In this document: positions 46,648 through 55,750 of the stretch, piece by piece
Numbering within the stretch: position 1 is the first letter of the stretch
How the letters are laid out: every line of letters starts with the position of its first letter
Source: Pantoea sp. CCBC3-3-1
GTDB taxonomy: Bacteria; Pseudomonadota; Gammaproteobacteria; Enterobacterales; Enterobacteriaceae
Assembly: GCF_007981265.1 (NCBI RefSeq)
Contig: NZ_CP034363.1
Coordinates: 2,356,001-2,420,000, forward strand
Direction: 5' to 3'
Length of the DNA stretch: 64,000 bases
Position numbers and translations under genes: made by a program
The notes under the pieces: model-generated
The model's database searches: none
Told to the model about the DNA's origin: nothing
Seen by the model: only the letters and a program-made list of their open reading frames with translations

Positions 46648-47583
46648 TCAGTCAAACTGCCAGTAAAGCGGCGTGCCGAAGACTTCCACAAAATAGTCAA
46701 TCACGGCTCTTACGTTTAACGGCGGATGGCGCACGTTGGGATAAATGGCGGCGATATGCTGTGGCTCTGTTTTGATTGCGGCTTCGAATCCCATCATCAC
46801 TCTGACCAGCTCGCCTTTTTTAATGCTGTCACCAATCAACCAGTCAGGAAACAGCACCATTCCCATGCCGCCCAGCGCGCTGGTAAGTAAGGATTCAGCA
46901 TTATTAGAAGTGAGTAATCCGGTAACCGGATAATGGATCCAGCTGCCTGCTGGCTCCCTGAACAACCAGCGATTAGGCCCCGACCAGCCTTTGTAGACCA
47001 GACACTTATGATGGTTCAGCTCGGCTGGCGACGCCGGTTCTCCCTGCCTTTCTATATAGCCTGGAGAGGCAACCAGATGATAACGCTGTGTCCCGAATAT
47101 GCGGGCATGGAAAGAGGAATCCGTCAGTGTGCCGATTCTGAAAATGACATCTGAGGCATCCTTGTGCGGATCGATGTAATCATCGGTTTGCGTCAGCTCA
47201 ATCAGTAGTTTCGGATAGCGCACAGAAAGCTCAGTCAGCCACGGCGCAATATGGCGCTGACCGAAAAAGACGGGCGCATTAATTCTTATCAATCCGGCCG
47301 GTTCCAGAGATCTGTCCAGCATCTCTTTACGGGCTTCACTGAGCTGTTCAGTCATGGCCCGGGCATAATCGATAAACAACCTGCCCGCTTCGGTAGGAAT
47401 AACGGCCCGGGTATTGCGATAAAAAAGCTGCTGACCCAGCGTGTCCTCCAGTTGCAGAATAACGCGTGAAATCATCGAGGCCGAGACCCCTTCACGCCTT
47501 GCTACAGCTGAAAAACTCTGGTCGTCGTAGACACCGATGAAAAATAACAACGTGCGAAAATTGATCGTGGCGGGATCGTACAT
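46648..47583 (-). CDS. LysR-family transcriptional regulator
   Basis: 311 residues from the ATG at 47583, which has AGGAAATGAG just upstream; a longer frame to 47655 lacks this. Helix-turn-helix at about 8-66 (SFSAVARREGVSASMISRVILQLEDTLG), then an effector domain. It resembles the CrgA/YafC-like branch that acts on divergent neighbours. The YdcZ-type transporter pair starts 98 bases away in the opposite direction and is the probable target. Confidence 0.9.
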   Translation of the reverse strand: MYDPATINFRTLLFFIGVYDDQSFSAVARREGVSASMISRVILQLEDTLGQQLFYRNTRAVIPTEAGRLFIDYARAMTEQLSEARKEMLDRSLEPAGLIRINAPVFFGQRHIAPWLTELSVRYPKLLIELTQTDDYIDPHKDASDVIFRIGTLTDSSFHARIFGTQRYHLVASPGYIERQGEPASPAELNHHKCLVYKGWSGPNRWLFREPAGSWIHYPVTGLLTSNNAESLLTSALGGMGMVLFPDWLIGDSIKKGELVRVMMGFEAAIKTEPQHIAAIYPNVRHPPLNVRAVIDYFVEVFGTPLYWQFD

Positions 47584-47680
47584 TATCTCATTTCCTGCAA
47601 AGGTGTTTCCTGGATTATACCGTTTTTCATTATGCCTTACTGCTATAGGATCCACCGCCTTAATTACTGGGGATTGTGTT

Positions 47681-48115
47681 ATGCAGCTGTTATTTATATT
47701 ACTCGTTGTTGCAGGCGGGATGGGATTGTCCGTTGAAGCCGGATTATTAGGGCCGTTGGGCAGCGCGGTTGGAGATTTGTGGGCAACGTTCAGTATTTTT
47801 GGCGTTGGCGCAGCGCTGACATTTCTGCTGATGCTGTTCTTTAGCCCACGTAACAGCCCTTCTTTCTTTGCTCAGCCATCATGGACGCTGCTGGGCGGCA
47901 TCCTGGGGCCGGTGTACGTGGTCATTCTGACCGTTGCCGTTCCCAGCATCGGAATCGCGATGACGATGATTGGCATTCTGGCAGGACAGGTGTTCAAAAG
48001 TCTGGTGATCGACCACTTTGGCCTGTTCGGTACCGCTCACCGCAAAATTGACAACAAACGCATCATCGCGCTGTTTTTTATTATTGCCGCGCTGTTCCTT
48101 GTGGCAAAAGGCTAA
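47681..48115 (+). CDS. DMT-superfamily small transporter, YdcZ/DUF606 type, subunit A
   Basis: 144 residues with about five hydrophobic helices. DUF606 features are the N-terminal VVAGGMGLSVEAGLLGPLG and central LLGGILGPVYVVI. It is paired with a second, different DUF606 gene 10 bases downstream, suggesting a heteromeric exporter. Substrate unknown. Divergent from a LysR gene. Confidence 0.87.
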   Translation: MQLLFILLVVAGGMGLSVEAGLLGPLGSAVGDLWATFSIFGVGAALTFLLMLFFSPRNSPSFFAQPSWTLLGGILGPVYVVILTVAVPSIGIAMTMIGILAGQVFKSLVIDHFGLFGTAHRKIDNKRIIALFFIIAALFLVAKG

Positions 48116-48125
48116 GGTAAAAACT

Positions 48126-48620
48126 ATGAATATAATAATGATAATTCTGGCTGTAGTGGGTGGCGCGTGCTTAAGCGTGCAGGCTGCAATGAATGGCAAG
48201 TTAGGCAGTAAGGTTGGCGTATTCCGTAGTGCATTTTTGACCTTCTCAATTGGCGCACTGGTCACTGCCCTTCTCATCTTCTTCTTTGAACCGAAGCAGA
48301 CTGTGACCTTGCTGGACGTGCCAAAATGGCAACTGCTTGGCGCACTTTGTGGCGTTCCATACATCGTCATTATGGTGCTGGCTGTACAGCGTATTGGTGC
48401 GGCTGTCGCGACCGTTGCGGTGATCTTTGGTCAGTTGGCAATGAGCATGCTTATTGATAACTTTGGCTGGTTAGGGAATGACGCGATCCACTTCTCAGCA
48501 ACACGCCTTGGTGCAGTTGTTTGCCTGGGCATCGCGCTTTACTTTATTTATTCGAGCAGTAAGACGGAGAAAAAAACGGCGGGAAATAGTTCCTCCACGG
48601 CTTCTTCATCAGGCGCATAA
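48126..48620 (+). CDS. DMT-superfamily small transporter, YdcZ/DUF606 type, subunit B
   Basis: 164 residues with five hydrophobic helices (VVGGACLSVQAAMNGKLG, LLGALCGVPYIVIMVLAVQRIG) and a polar Ser-rich tail of about 20 residues. Homologous to but clearly distinct from the preceding gene. Inner-membrane partner; function inferred only from the family, whose members include small-molecule exporters. Confidence 0.87.
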   Translation: MNIIMIILAVVGGACLSVQAAMNGKLGSKVGVFRSAFLTFSIGALVTALLIFFFEPKQTVTLLDVPKWQLLGALCGVPYIVIMVLAVQRIGAAVATVAVIFGQLAMSMLIDNFGWLGNDAIHFSATRLGAVVCLGIALYFIYSSSKTEKKTAGNSSSTASSSGA

Positions 48621-48941
48621 ATTATTTTGCCGGGATTGTAAGGTCATAAGTCAGTGATAAAAATGTGAACAGGAGTGCTCCTCCGGTACTCAGCCCGCGC
48701 CGCCTCTGGCGGTTACAAAGCCGTTCTACAGCGCTCTTGCTGTGGAACGGCTTCAAGAGTGAAACAAACCTCGAATTCGAAGCCCGTAAGCAGCGGCTTT
48801 GCCAATCCAGCTCAAGATGTGAAGGTTTCCTTTTCTGTCTGGCTTTCCCGCACGGTGTTGACATATTCGTATTCTGTTCGTTCAATTACGCGCGGCACAA
48901 CAAGGGTAAACTCACTTTTTAAGCAAAATTAACGAGGGACT
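48621..48941. other. Structured non-coding spacer
   Basis: No convincing protein gene; frames on both strands are short and overlap. It contains AGGAGTGCTCCT near 48671-48682 and the strong hairpin at 48718-48753. It could hold a small RNA or a decayed gene. Confidence 0.45.
48718..48753. repeat. Long hairpin in spacer
   Basis: AAGCCGTTC plus TACAGC (48718-48732) pairs with GCTGTG plus GAACGGCTT (48739-48753), 15 pairs with one wobble, loop GCTCTT. Not followed by a T run on either strand. Confidence 0.7.
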
Positions 48942-49280
48942 ATGACACCTTTATTTGTTTACGGCACGCTCTGTCCTGGCCGTTCTAATGCGCATATCCT
49001 GGAAGCTATCGGTGGCAAATGGCAGCAGGGTTTTGTTACCGGCACTTTTTATGAAAAAAGCTGGGGCGCAGCGGCTGATTTTCCCGGCATCGTGCTGGAT
49101 GACGAAGGACCGCGCGTAAACGGCTATCTTTTTCTCTCCAACCACATGGCAAACCACTGGCCAATGCTGGATGAATTTGAAGACGGTTACGATCGGGTTG
49201 AAGTTACTGTTACGACAGCCAACGGGCAGAAAGTTACCGCATGGATTTATCAGTTGCAGCCTGAGTCTGTACCGGCATAG
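48942..49280 (+). CDS. Gamma-glutamylcyclotransferase-like (AIG2/YtfP-type) protein
   Basis: 112 residues. The GGCT-fold signature FVYGTLCPGRSNAHIL is at the N-terminus, followed by ADFPGIVLD and the acidic LDEFEDGYDRVEV containing the catalytic Glu. Family members release 5-oxoproline from gamma-glutamyl amines or peptides. The true substrate cannot be read. Preceded by an AACGAGGGAC ribosome site; monocistronic with its own terminator. Confidence 0.88.
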   Translation: MTPLFVYGTLCPGRSNAHILEAIGGKWQQGFVTGTFYEKSWGAAADFPGIVLDDEGPRVNGYLFLSNHMANHWPMLDEFEDGYDRVEVTVTTANGQKVTAWIYQLQPESVPA

Positions 49281-49425
49281 GGTATTCTCGTTGCGGTACC
49301 CGGCCATCGAAACTCGATGAAATGTGTCTGAATACGTAACCTGTAAGCAGATGATAATATTGCCGCTAAACCTTCACGGAAATGTGGCCAGACCTTTCTC
49401 CGCACGCTAATTAGCAGTTAAAGCT

Positions 49426-49452
49426 AAAGACGCCGTGGTAAAAGCGTCTTTT
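49426..49452 (+). terminator. Rho-independent terminator
   Basis: AAAGACGC (49426-49433) pairs with GCGTCTTT (49444-49451), followed by TTATAAC. It lies between the AIG2-like gene and the DUF1471-like gene. Confidence 0.65.
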
Positions 49453-49505
49453 ATAACAACTACCGAAATCAATTAACTCTTTATTAGCATTTCAGGAGTC
49501 AGACC

Positions 49506-49811
49506 ATGAAAGATTTAGTGCAGGATGTGTTATCTATCTTCACGCCTCAGTCCGTTGAGCCGGTTTTCATTCGCGCAGGCTTAACACATCGTGAAAAAAA
49601 TGCTGCTCAGCCGACGGGCGTGACGACGGTAAGCTGGGCAACCTCGATGGAAGAGTTAAACGATGCCCTGCTGCATAAAGCGCTGGATGCAGGTGCCGTT
49701 GCGTATCACATTACTGAAGTGGAATCGCACAAGCCGGGCAATGACGCTCAGTCACTGCTGGCGGCTACCGCCACGCTCTACACCATTAATGACAAAGTGG
49801 CTTACGGCTGA
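49506..49811 (+). CDS. DUF1471-like (YdgH/BhsA/McbA-type) small protein without signal peptide
   Basis: 101 residues. The C-terminal half, ALDAGAVAYHITEVES...LLAATATLY, follows the DUF1471 pattern of 'GA.aY.I' and 'TA.lY'. BhsA/McbA relatives are stress-induced envelope proteins with a signal peptide, but none is seen here, so this copy may be cytosolic or only distantly related. Ribosome site AGGAG eight bases upstream. Confidence 0.7.
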   Translation: MKDLVQDVLSIFTPQSVEPVFIRAGLTHREKNAAQPTGVTTVSWATSMEELNDALLHKALDAGAVAYHITEVESHKPGNDAQSLLAATATLYTINDKVAYG

Positions 49812-49824
49812 GTGGTGATTAAGG

Positions 49825-50754
49825 TCATTCCGCACCGCAATTATGGCCCGCTGGTGAAAGCGTTGATTTCAGATGTTCAACCAGCGTTTTCACCTTCGGC
49901 AGCTTTTCCCGGCTTCTCAGCCAGGCGATATTCATCGGCAGTCCTTCGGACTCCAGTCCAGGTAAAACCTGAACCAGGCGACCGCTTTTCAAATGTTCCC
50001 GGACCAGCCACAGCGGCAGCTGCGCGATACCGTGCCCGGCAATAACCGCGGTTGCCTGCCCTTCTATATCGCCAATGGCGATTCTTGTGGCAGCAGGCCT
50101 TTGCACTTTCCCCGTACCGATTTCCAACCCGTGTAAAGGGGATGCGGTACCCTCCGCTGTGCCATAAAGTACGCAACCGTGCTCTGCTAATGTCTGTTCA
50201 TCGACGGGCTCACCTCTCTGATGCAGGTAGTCCGGAGAGGCGCAGAAAATAAGTCGCTGTACACCGATCGGATAATGATCCAGCGCGGCTGGCCAGCTGC
50301 CCGAACCGCCAATGCGCACGATAATATCAATGCCCTCTTCAACCGGATCCACAAAACGATCGCTCAGCGTAATGTGCGGCTCAAGCTGCGGATGCTGTTT
50401 AACGAAATCCAGTATTGCCGGCAGGACATGCAGCCGCCCGTAAGAGGCAGAGAGATCGATCCGCAATCGGCCCTTAAATTCATTATTATTTGCATGCAGC
50501 GACAGCTCTGCCTCTTCAAGATGGGCAAGCACACCGGTGCAGGTATGGTAAAATTCCCTCCCCGCTTCGGTTAGCGCCAACCGTCTTGTGGTGCGGTCAA
50601 AAAGCCTGACCTGTAAGCGCTTTTCGAGCCTGGCGATTGCTTTACTGACGGCTGAGGTGGTGAGGTGCAGACGTTCTCCCGCGCCGGTGAAACTGCCGGT
50701 ATCTGCCACGCAGACAAAAACGTCGATGCCTTTCAGCCGTTCAGAAGAGTGCAT
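49825..50754 (-). CDS. LysR-family transcriptional regulator
   Basis: 309 residues. N-terminal helix-turn-helix (FTGAGERLHLTTSAVSKAIARLEKRL, about 20-46) and a substrate-binding domain. It diverges from the nitroreductase gene with 158 bases between starts, so that gene is the likely target. Convergent with, and only 13 bases from, the DUF1471-like gene; no terminator was found in that gap. Confidence 0.9.
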   Translation of the reverse strand: MHSSERLKGIDVFVCVADTGSFTGAGERLHLTTSAVSKAIARLEKRLQVRLFDRTTRRLALTEAGREFYHTCTGVLAHLEEAELSLHANNNEFKGRLRIDLSASYGRLHVLPAILDFVKQHPQLEPHITLSDRFVDPVEEGIDIIVRIGGSGSWPAALDHYPIGVQRLIFCASPDYLHQRGEPVDEQTLAEHGCVLYGTAEGTASPLHGLEIGTGKVQRPAATRIAIGDIEGQATAVIAGHGIAQLPLWLVREHLKSGRLVQVLPGLESEGLPMNIAWLRSREKLPKVKTLVEHLKSTLSPAGHNCGAE

Positions 50755-50912
50755 TCTTCCGCTCCCATTGTTGAATTTTTTTCAATTGATTGAGTAAGAA
50801 TCGCCAAAGATGGCATCTGAATTCCAGTATAAGCTGCATGCATTCGTTTTTGGAACCGAACCCGACACGGGAATTTCGGTTTCTGGTTACCCCAGCATGG
50901 AGTTTTATCTTT

Positions 50913-51587
50913 ATGAATACGCTCTCTTTTGAAGAAACCGTCCGTCAACGCTTTTCACCGCGCGCCTTTTTACCAACGCCTTTATCGGATGAGCAAATCC
51001 AGGCAGTCCTGCTGGATGCGCAACATGCACCATCAAACTGCAACACGCAGCCATGGCATGTGCATATTGTTTCCGGGCAAAAAAAGGATGAGCTTGCCGC
51101 CGCGATGATTCGCAATGCGGAAAACGGGGTTATGACGCCTGATTTCACTTTCGATTATGGCGATTTTTACGGTGACTACTTCGATCGCAGCCAGGAACAG
51201 GCGCGTATCTACTATGATGCTCTGGGAATAGCGCGGGACGATCGGGCAGGCCGCCATGAAGCCTATCTGCGTAATTTTACGTTCTTTAACGCACCCCATG
51301 TCGCCTTTTTGTTTATGCCGTCATTTGGTGACAATGTGCGTGTGGCTTCTGATATCGGCATGTACGGACAGAACTTTTTGCTGTCGCTGGCTGCAAGAGG
51401 TTTTGCCGGCATCCCGCAAACGCTGTTGGGCTTCCAGGCCGATACAATAAGAGAGAGGCTGGGTGTGGACGACAGTTTCCGTCTGCTGTTTGGCATTTCG
51501 TTTGGTTATGCCGATGACAAGGCGCCATCTCGCCACGCCAATATGGGACGGATGCCGGTATCCGAAAGCGTGGTCATTCACCGCTAA
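50913..51587 (+). CDS. Nitroreductase-family FMN oxidoreductase
   Basis: 224 residues. The nitroreductase start SFEETVRQRFSPRAFLPTPLSDEQIQ holds the FMN-binding Arg residues; APSNCNTQPWHVHIVSG and a late GFAGIPQTLLGF are also family motifs. It reduces quinones, nitro compounds or enones with NAD(P)H. ATG chosen with GGAG ten bases upstream; the longer frame reads through promoter sequence. Divergently paired with a LysR regulator, as in drug- or quinone-responsive systems. Confidence 0.92.
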   Translation: MNTLSFEETVRQRFSPRAFLPTPLSDEQIQAVLLDAQHAPSNCNTQPWHVHIVSGQKKDELAAAMIRNAENGVMTPDFTFDYGDFYGDYFDRSQEQARIYYDALGIARDDRAGRHEAYLRNFTFFNAPHVAFLFMPSFGDNVRVASDIGMYGQNFLLSLAARGFAGIPQTLLGFQADTIRERLGVDDSFRLLFGISFGYADDKAPSRHANMGRMPVSESVVIHR

Positions 51588-51593
51588 CAGCCT

Positions 51594-51623
51594 GCCCCGA
51601 CAGCCTGTCGGGGCGTCATTTTT
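51594..51623 (+). terminator. Terminator after the nitroreductase gene
   Basis: GCCCCGACA (51594-51602) pairs with TGTCGGGGC (51606-51614), followed by five T at 51619-51623. Confidence 0.8.
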
Positions 51624-51632
51624 GTCAGAGCG

Positions 51633-51923
51633 TTATTCTTCTTTCTTCGCTTTCCAGTTAGCCCAGGGACTGTCGGCCGGCAGTTCCGCTTCTGGCGCGG
51701 TGGGTTCATCAAGAGACTCAATATAGAAAGCTTCAACTTCTGCACGCGCCCACGGCGTGCGACGCAAAAATTTCAGGCTCGATTTGATGCTGGGATCGCT
51801 TTTAAAGCAGTTAATATTGACGCGTTTGCCCATCTCGTCCCAGCCGTAGCGAGCGACAAGGGCGTTAAGAATGGCTTCCAGCGTCATACCATGAAGCGGA
51901 TCTTTTGAAGTATGGGGGGACAT
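51633..51923 (-). CDS. VF530-family (DUF2132) DNA-binding protein
   Basis: 96 residues. The N-terminal 70 residues fit the VF530 family: [51 protein letters not shown]. Family structures show a DNA-binding-type alpha helical fold; cellular role unknown. A Pro/Glu-rich tail of about 25 residues ends the protein. Convergent with the nitroreductase gene. Confidence 0.9.
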   Translation of the reverse strand: MSPHTSKDPLHGMTLEAILNALVARYGWDEMGKRVNINCFKSDPSIKSSLKFLRRTPWARAEVEAFYIESLDEPTAPEAELPADSPWANWKAKKEE

Positions 51924-52806
51924 CGTTATCTCTCAGCAATACATTAATGGCGCTACCATACTGGCTGAAAGATTGTGGTGCAAATTTACGATGTTATCCG
52001 GCAGTTATGGACGGCTACCCGGATCGCCTGGATTGATGCAGCCAACGCCTGGAATATATGTCCAACCCTCCGCGCAGCCTCCGGGCAATCTCCATCTTGC
52101 AGATGATAATCGACGGTTAGCGCTTCATTATTAGTGAATGTAATGTAATAAAATTAGCAGGGACATTATTAATAATTTATATAAACAAAATCCAAAGGAT
52201 GCCGAATAAATAAGTCAGGATAGTGAGTAAGCTTCCGGCTCAAAATTCTTGTCGCGCCGGTTATGCCCCGCCAGGTCTGGGCACACAATATGCTAATTTT
52301 CTGTAAGCGGGTGGATAATACCCGTTTGTTTCCAGCTTTCGTCGTTCATCAGTAAGCCATCGAGAAAAATGACCAATAGGCCAAATTCCTCACAGGAATA
52401 ATTTAATTTACAATAACTCAACATAGTTAACCCTTTTTTACCTGTCTGACGCCCTGTTCCGTACAGATAAAACCCTGAGGGACTATAATAGATTTGAGTT
52501 AAACGATCGCGTGTGTAACGTATCGGCTGAGTCTTTTTTATCAACCGTCGCTTAACAAGATCCTGAACCGCGGTGCTTTTTTGTGCCTTATCGTTAACGG
52601 TCGAAGCGGCTATACTCGGCAGCAACGGTCACTAAATCAACAACATATTGATTCATATAAGAAAATAGTAAACAAATTTAAACAAATTTATTTATTGAGT
52701 AGCGACTCAAAAAGCCATATATTGGCCGCGTTTTTTACACCCTAACCCTTTTTAATCCCATTTATTCAACTGCGGCGTTGCTGATAACCCCAGTTGTAGG
52801 AGTGAT
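51924..52806. other. Long spacer upstream of dat
   Basis: Apart from one weak frame (52293-52625, minus) no gene is seen. Near the right end are a tandem AACAAATTTA repeat (52671-52690) and a TTGAGT/ACTCAA inverted repeat (52695-52710), probably part of the dat promoter-operator region. Confidence 0.5.
52293..52625 (-). CDS. Possible hypothetical protein, TTG start
   Basis: 110 residues if started at the TTG at 52625, which comes one codon after an in-frame stop and has no clear ribosome site. Basic N-terminal half (KSTAVQDLVKRRLIKKTQPIRY) then a hydrophobic stretch (EEFGLLVIFLDGLLM). No family recognised. The composition looks protein-like, so it may be a real small gene or a decayed one. 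Confidence 0.35.
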   Translation of the reverse strand: MLPSIAASTVNDKAQKSTAVQDLVKRRLIKKTQPIRYTRDRLTQIYYSPSGFYLYGTGRQTGKKGLTMLSYCKLNYSCEEFGLLVIFLDGLLMNDESWKQTGIIHPLTEN

Positions 52807-54192
52807 ATGATGACGGATAAAGTCCGTATTGATACTTTAGGTGCCAATTCCTCAAACAGCAGCAATGAAACCTATTTAGCCCGTCAGGCTGAGTTCGAAT
52901 CGAATGTCCGCAGCTATCCGCGTAAACTGCCGTTCGCCATTGCGAAAGCATTGGGCGTGTGGATTACCGACGTTGAGAATAATCAATATCTTGACTGCCT
53001 GGCCGGTGCGGGAACGCTGGCGCTTGGACATAACCATCCAGACGTTCTGCAAAGCATCCAAAATGTCATTACCAGCGGCTTGCCGTTACATACACTTGAT
53101 CTGACCACGCCGTTAAAAGATCAATTCTCTGAGTACCTGCTTTCTATCCTGCCTGGTCAGGGTAAAGAGTATTGCCTGCAGTTCACCGGTCCATCCGGTG
53201 CGGATGCCGTTGAAGCTGCGCTGAAGCTGGCTAAAAAGCACACCGGCCGCACTGGCGTGATCAGCTTCTCTGGCGGCTACCACGGCATGACGCATGGTGC
53301 GCTGGCGGTTACCGGCAACCTGTCACCGAAAGAAGCCGTGAACGGCATGATCCCGGAAGTTCAGTTTATGCCTTACCCGCATCAGTACCGTTGCCCACTG
53401 GGGATTGGCGGTAAAGCGGGTGAAGATGCCCTGACTTACTACTTCGAAAACCTGATCAACGACGTTGAGAGTGGCGTACGCAAACCTGCTGCCGTCATTC
53501 TGGAAGCGGTTCAGGGCGAAGGCGGTGTGAACCCGGCTCCGGCTGAGTGGTTGCAGCGCATTCGTAAAGTCACCCAGGAACACGGTATCCTGCTGATTAT
53601 TGATGAAGTTCAGGCTGGTTTCTGCCGTACCGGTAAACTGTTCGCCTTTGAACATGCTGGCATTGAGCCAGACATCATCGTGATGTCCAAAGCTGTGGGT
53701 GGCGGTCTGCCGCTGGCCGTCCTGGGTATTAAGAAAGAATTTGACGCATGGGAGCCAGGCCATCATACCGGCACCTTCCGTGGCAACCAGCTGGCGATGG
53801 CGACCGGCCTGACCACGCTGCAATACCTGAAAGATAACCAGGTTGCAGATAAAGTGGCAGCGCAAGGTGAATGGCTGAAAGGCAAACTGGCCGATTTGCA
53901 GAAACGTTACCCGGTGATTGGTCACGTGCGTGGTCTGGGCCTGATGATCGGTATTGAAATCGTCAAACCAAACGAAGCGCAGGATCATATGGGTTGCTAC
54001 CCGGCTGATGGTCAGCTTTCTGCCCTGTTGCAGAAGAAATGCTTTGAAAACGGTCTGATCCTGGAGCGCGGTGGCCGCCACGGTTGCGTGCTGCGCCTGC
54101 TCCCTTCTCTGCTGATTACCAATGCAGAGCTGGATATTTTCCTGGATAAATTTGAACACGCCCTGCTTGATGCTGGCGTTAAACCAGTCTGA
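52807..54192 (+). CDS. dat: Diaminobutyrate-2-oxoglutarate transaminase
   Basis: 461 residues, class III PLP aminotransferase. Makes L-2,4-diaminobutyrate from L-aspartate semialdehyde and glutamate. Motifs: [73 protein letters not shown], and the PLP lysine in [14 protein letters not shown]. The next gene, ddc, starts 15 bases downstream, so together they produce 1,3-diaminopropane. Ribosome site GGAG upstream. Confidence 0.96.
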   Translation: MMTDKVRIDTLGANSSNSSNETYLARQAEFESNVRSYPRKLPFAIAKALGVWITDVENNQYLDCLAGAGTLALGHNHPDVLQSIQNVITSGLPLHTLDLTTPLKDQFSEYLLSILPGQGKEYCLQFTGPSGADAVEAALKLAKKHTGRTGVISFSGGYHGMTHGALAVTGNLSPKEAVNGMIPEVQFMPYPHQYRCPLGIGGKAGEDALTYYFENLINDVESGVRKPAAVILEAVQGEGGVNPAPAEWLQRIRKVTQEHGILLIIDEVQAGFCRTGKLFAFEHAGIEPDIIVMSKAVGGGLPLAVLGIKKEFDAWEPGHHTGTFRGNQLAMATGLTTLQYLKDNQVADKVAAQGEWLKGKLADLQKRYPVIGHVRGLGLMIGIEIVKPNEAQDHMGCYPADGQLSALLQKKCFENGLILERGGRHGCVLRLLPSLLITNAELDIFLDKFEHALLDAGVKPV

Positions 54193-54206
54193 GTGGAGTA
54201 AATTCG

Positions 54207-55673
54207 ATGTCCAGGTCTAACCCTATTCTGGCAGGCTCGGCGCAGAGCACCGAGTCCTATCAGCAGGCGATTGCGCAGGCAAGTGAAGCGGTCGTGCAGT
54301 GGCTGCAACAGCCTGAGATGTATCAGGGCAAAAGCGTTGCCGAGCTGCGTGAACGTATTCAGCTGGACTTCAATCCTCAGGGCCTGGGCAACCAGGCCGC
54401 GATTGAACGCGCCGTGGAATATTTCCTGAAAGACAGTCTGTCAGTGCACCATCCACAGTGTGTTGCGCATCTGCATTGCCCGAGCCTGGTGGTTAGCCAG
54501 GCTGCTGAAGTGCTGATTAACGCCACTAACCAGAGCATGGACTCATGGGATCAAAGCCCGTCAGCGACCATTATTGAGGTCAAGCTGATTGAATGGTTGC
54601 GTACACAGGTGGGTTATCAGCCTGGCGATGCGGGCGTGTTTACCAGCGGCGGCACCCAGAGCAATCTGATGGGCCTGATGCTGGCGCGCGATGCGTTCTT
54701 TGCTGCACGCGGTCACTCCGTACAGCAGGATGGCATCCCAGGCGATCTGCGTAAGATCAAAGTGCTTTGTTCTGAAAACGCCCACTTCTCCGTGCAGAAG
54801 AATATGGCGTTGATGGGCCTGGGCTATCAGTCCGTTACGCTGGTGAAGACCGATCGCTTTGCTCGTATGGATCTGACCGATCTGAAAGAGAAAGTTGAGC
54901 AGGCGAAAGCCAACGGCGAGCAGATTCTGGCGATTGTTGCGACGGCGGGCACCACCGACGCGGGCGCTATCGATCCGCTGCGTGCCATTGCTGAACTGGC
55001 GGCAGAGCATCAGATTTGGGTACACGTTGATGCGGCCTGGGGCGGCGCGTTGCTGCTGTCTGAAAAATATCGTGATTATCTGGACGGTATTGAACTGGTA
55101 GATTCCGTTACTCTGGACTTCCATAAGCAGTACTTCCAGACCATCAGCTGCGGCGCATTCCTGTTAAAAGATGCGCGTCATTACGAGCTGATGCGCTATC
55201 AGGCGGCTTATCTCAACTCCGAATTCGATGAAGCACATGGCGTGCCGAACCTGGTGTCTAAGTCTTTGCAGACCACTCGCCGTTTTGATGCGTTAAAACT
55301 GTGGATGGGACTGGAAGCTTTAGGTCAGACCCAGTATGCCGAAATCATCGATCACGGCGTGACGCTGGCACAGCAGGTTGCAGAGTATGTGACCACGCAG
55401 GCCTCGCTTGAGCTGGTTATGCAGCCGCAGCTGGCAAGCGTCCTGTTCCGTTTCCGTCCTGCTCAGCTGGCAAACATCAGCGATGCCGCTATCGCGCTGC
55501 TGAACCAACAGATCGGCGACGCCCTGCTGGATTCAGGCCGTGCCAACGTTGGCGTAACCGAGCATGGTGGCGTGACCTGCCTGAAATTGACCCTGCTGAA
55601 CCCAACGGTGACGCTGGAAGACATTAAGGTGCTGCTGGCGCTGGTAGAGAAAACGGCTCAGCCTTTGCTGTAA
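54207..55673 (+). CDS. ddc: L-2,4-diaminobutyrate decarboxylase
   Basis: 488 residues, group II PLP decarboxylase. Converts L-2,4-diaminobutyrate to 1,3-diaminopropane and CO2. Motifs: [59 protein letters not shown] and the PLP lysine in [14 protein letters not shown]. Forms a two-gene operon with dat, ended by a strong terminator. Confidence 0.96.
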   Translation: MSRSNPILAGSAQSTESYQQAIAQASEAVVQWLQQPEMYQGKSVAELRERIQLDFNPQGLGNQAAIERAVEYFLKDSLSVHHPQCVAHLHCPSLVVSQAAEVLINATNQSMDSWDQSPSATIIEVKLIEWLRTQVGYQPGDAGVFTSGGTQSNLMGLMLARDAFFAARGHSVQQDGIPGDLRKIKVLCSENAHFSVQKNMALMGLGYQSVTLVKTDRFARMDLTDLKEKVEQAKANGEQILAIVATAGTTDAGAIDPLRAIAELAAEHQIWVHVDAAWGGALLLSEKYRDYLDGIELVDSVTLDFHKQYFQTISCGAFLLKDARHYELMRYQAAYLNSEFDEAHGVPNLVSKSLQTTRRFDALKLWMGLEALGQTQYAEIIDHGVTLAQQVAEYVTTQASLELVMQPQLASVLFRFRPAQLANISDAAIALLNQQIGDALLDSGRANVGVTEHGGVTCLKLTLLNPTVTLEDIKVLLALVEKTAQPLL

Positions 55674-55690
55674 TCTTTTCTGCGTTAAAC

Positions 55691-55722
55691 AAAAAGCCGA
55701 TAACAAATGTTATCGGCTTTTT
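55691..55722. terminator. Strong bidirectional terminator after ddc
   Basis: AAAAAGCCGATAAC (55691-55704) pairs with GTTATCGGCTTTTT (55709-55722), loop AAAT, T run continuing. It lies between convergent ddc and fhuE. Confidence 0.9.
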
Positions 55723-55750
55723 TTATCGCTGCTTTTCAGTGCATCACTAA

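Noticed and set aside
48665..48932. Overlapping 85-87-codon frames on both strands before the AIG2-like gene
   Set aside because: Three frames cover the same DNA with no ribosome site or homology; the hairpin explains part of the sequence better.
53323..54159. 278-codon open frame on the minus strand inside dat
   Set aside because: It is antisense to a complete, well-matched dat gene, has no recognisable domain, and its composition follows the reverse of dat codons.
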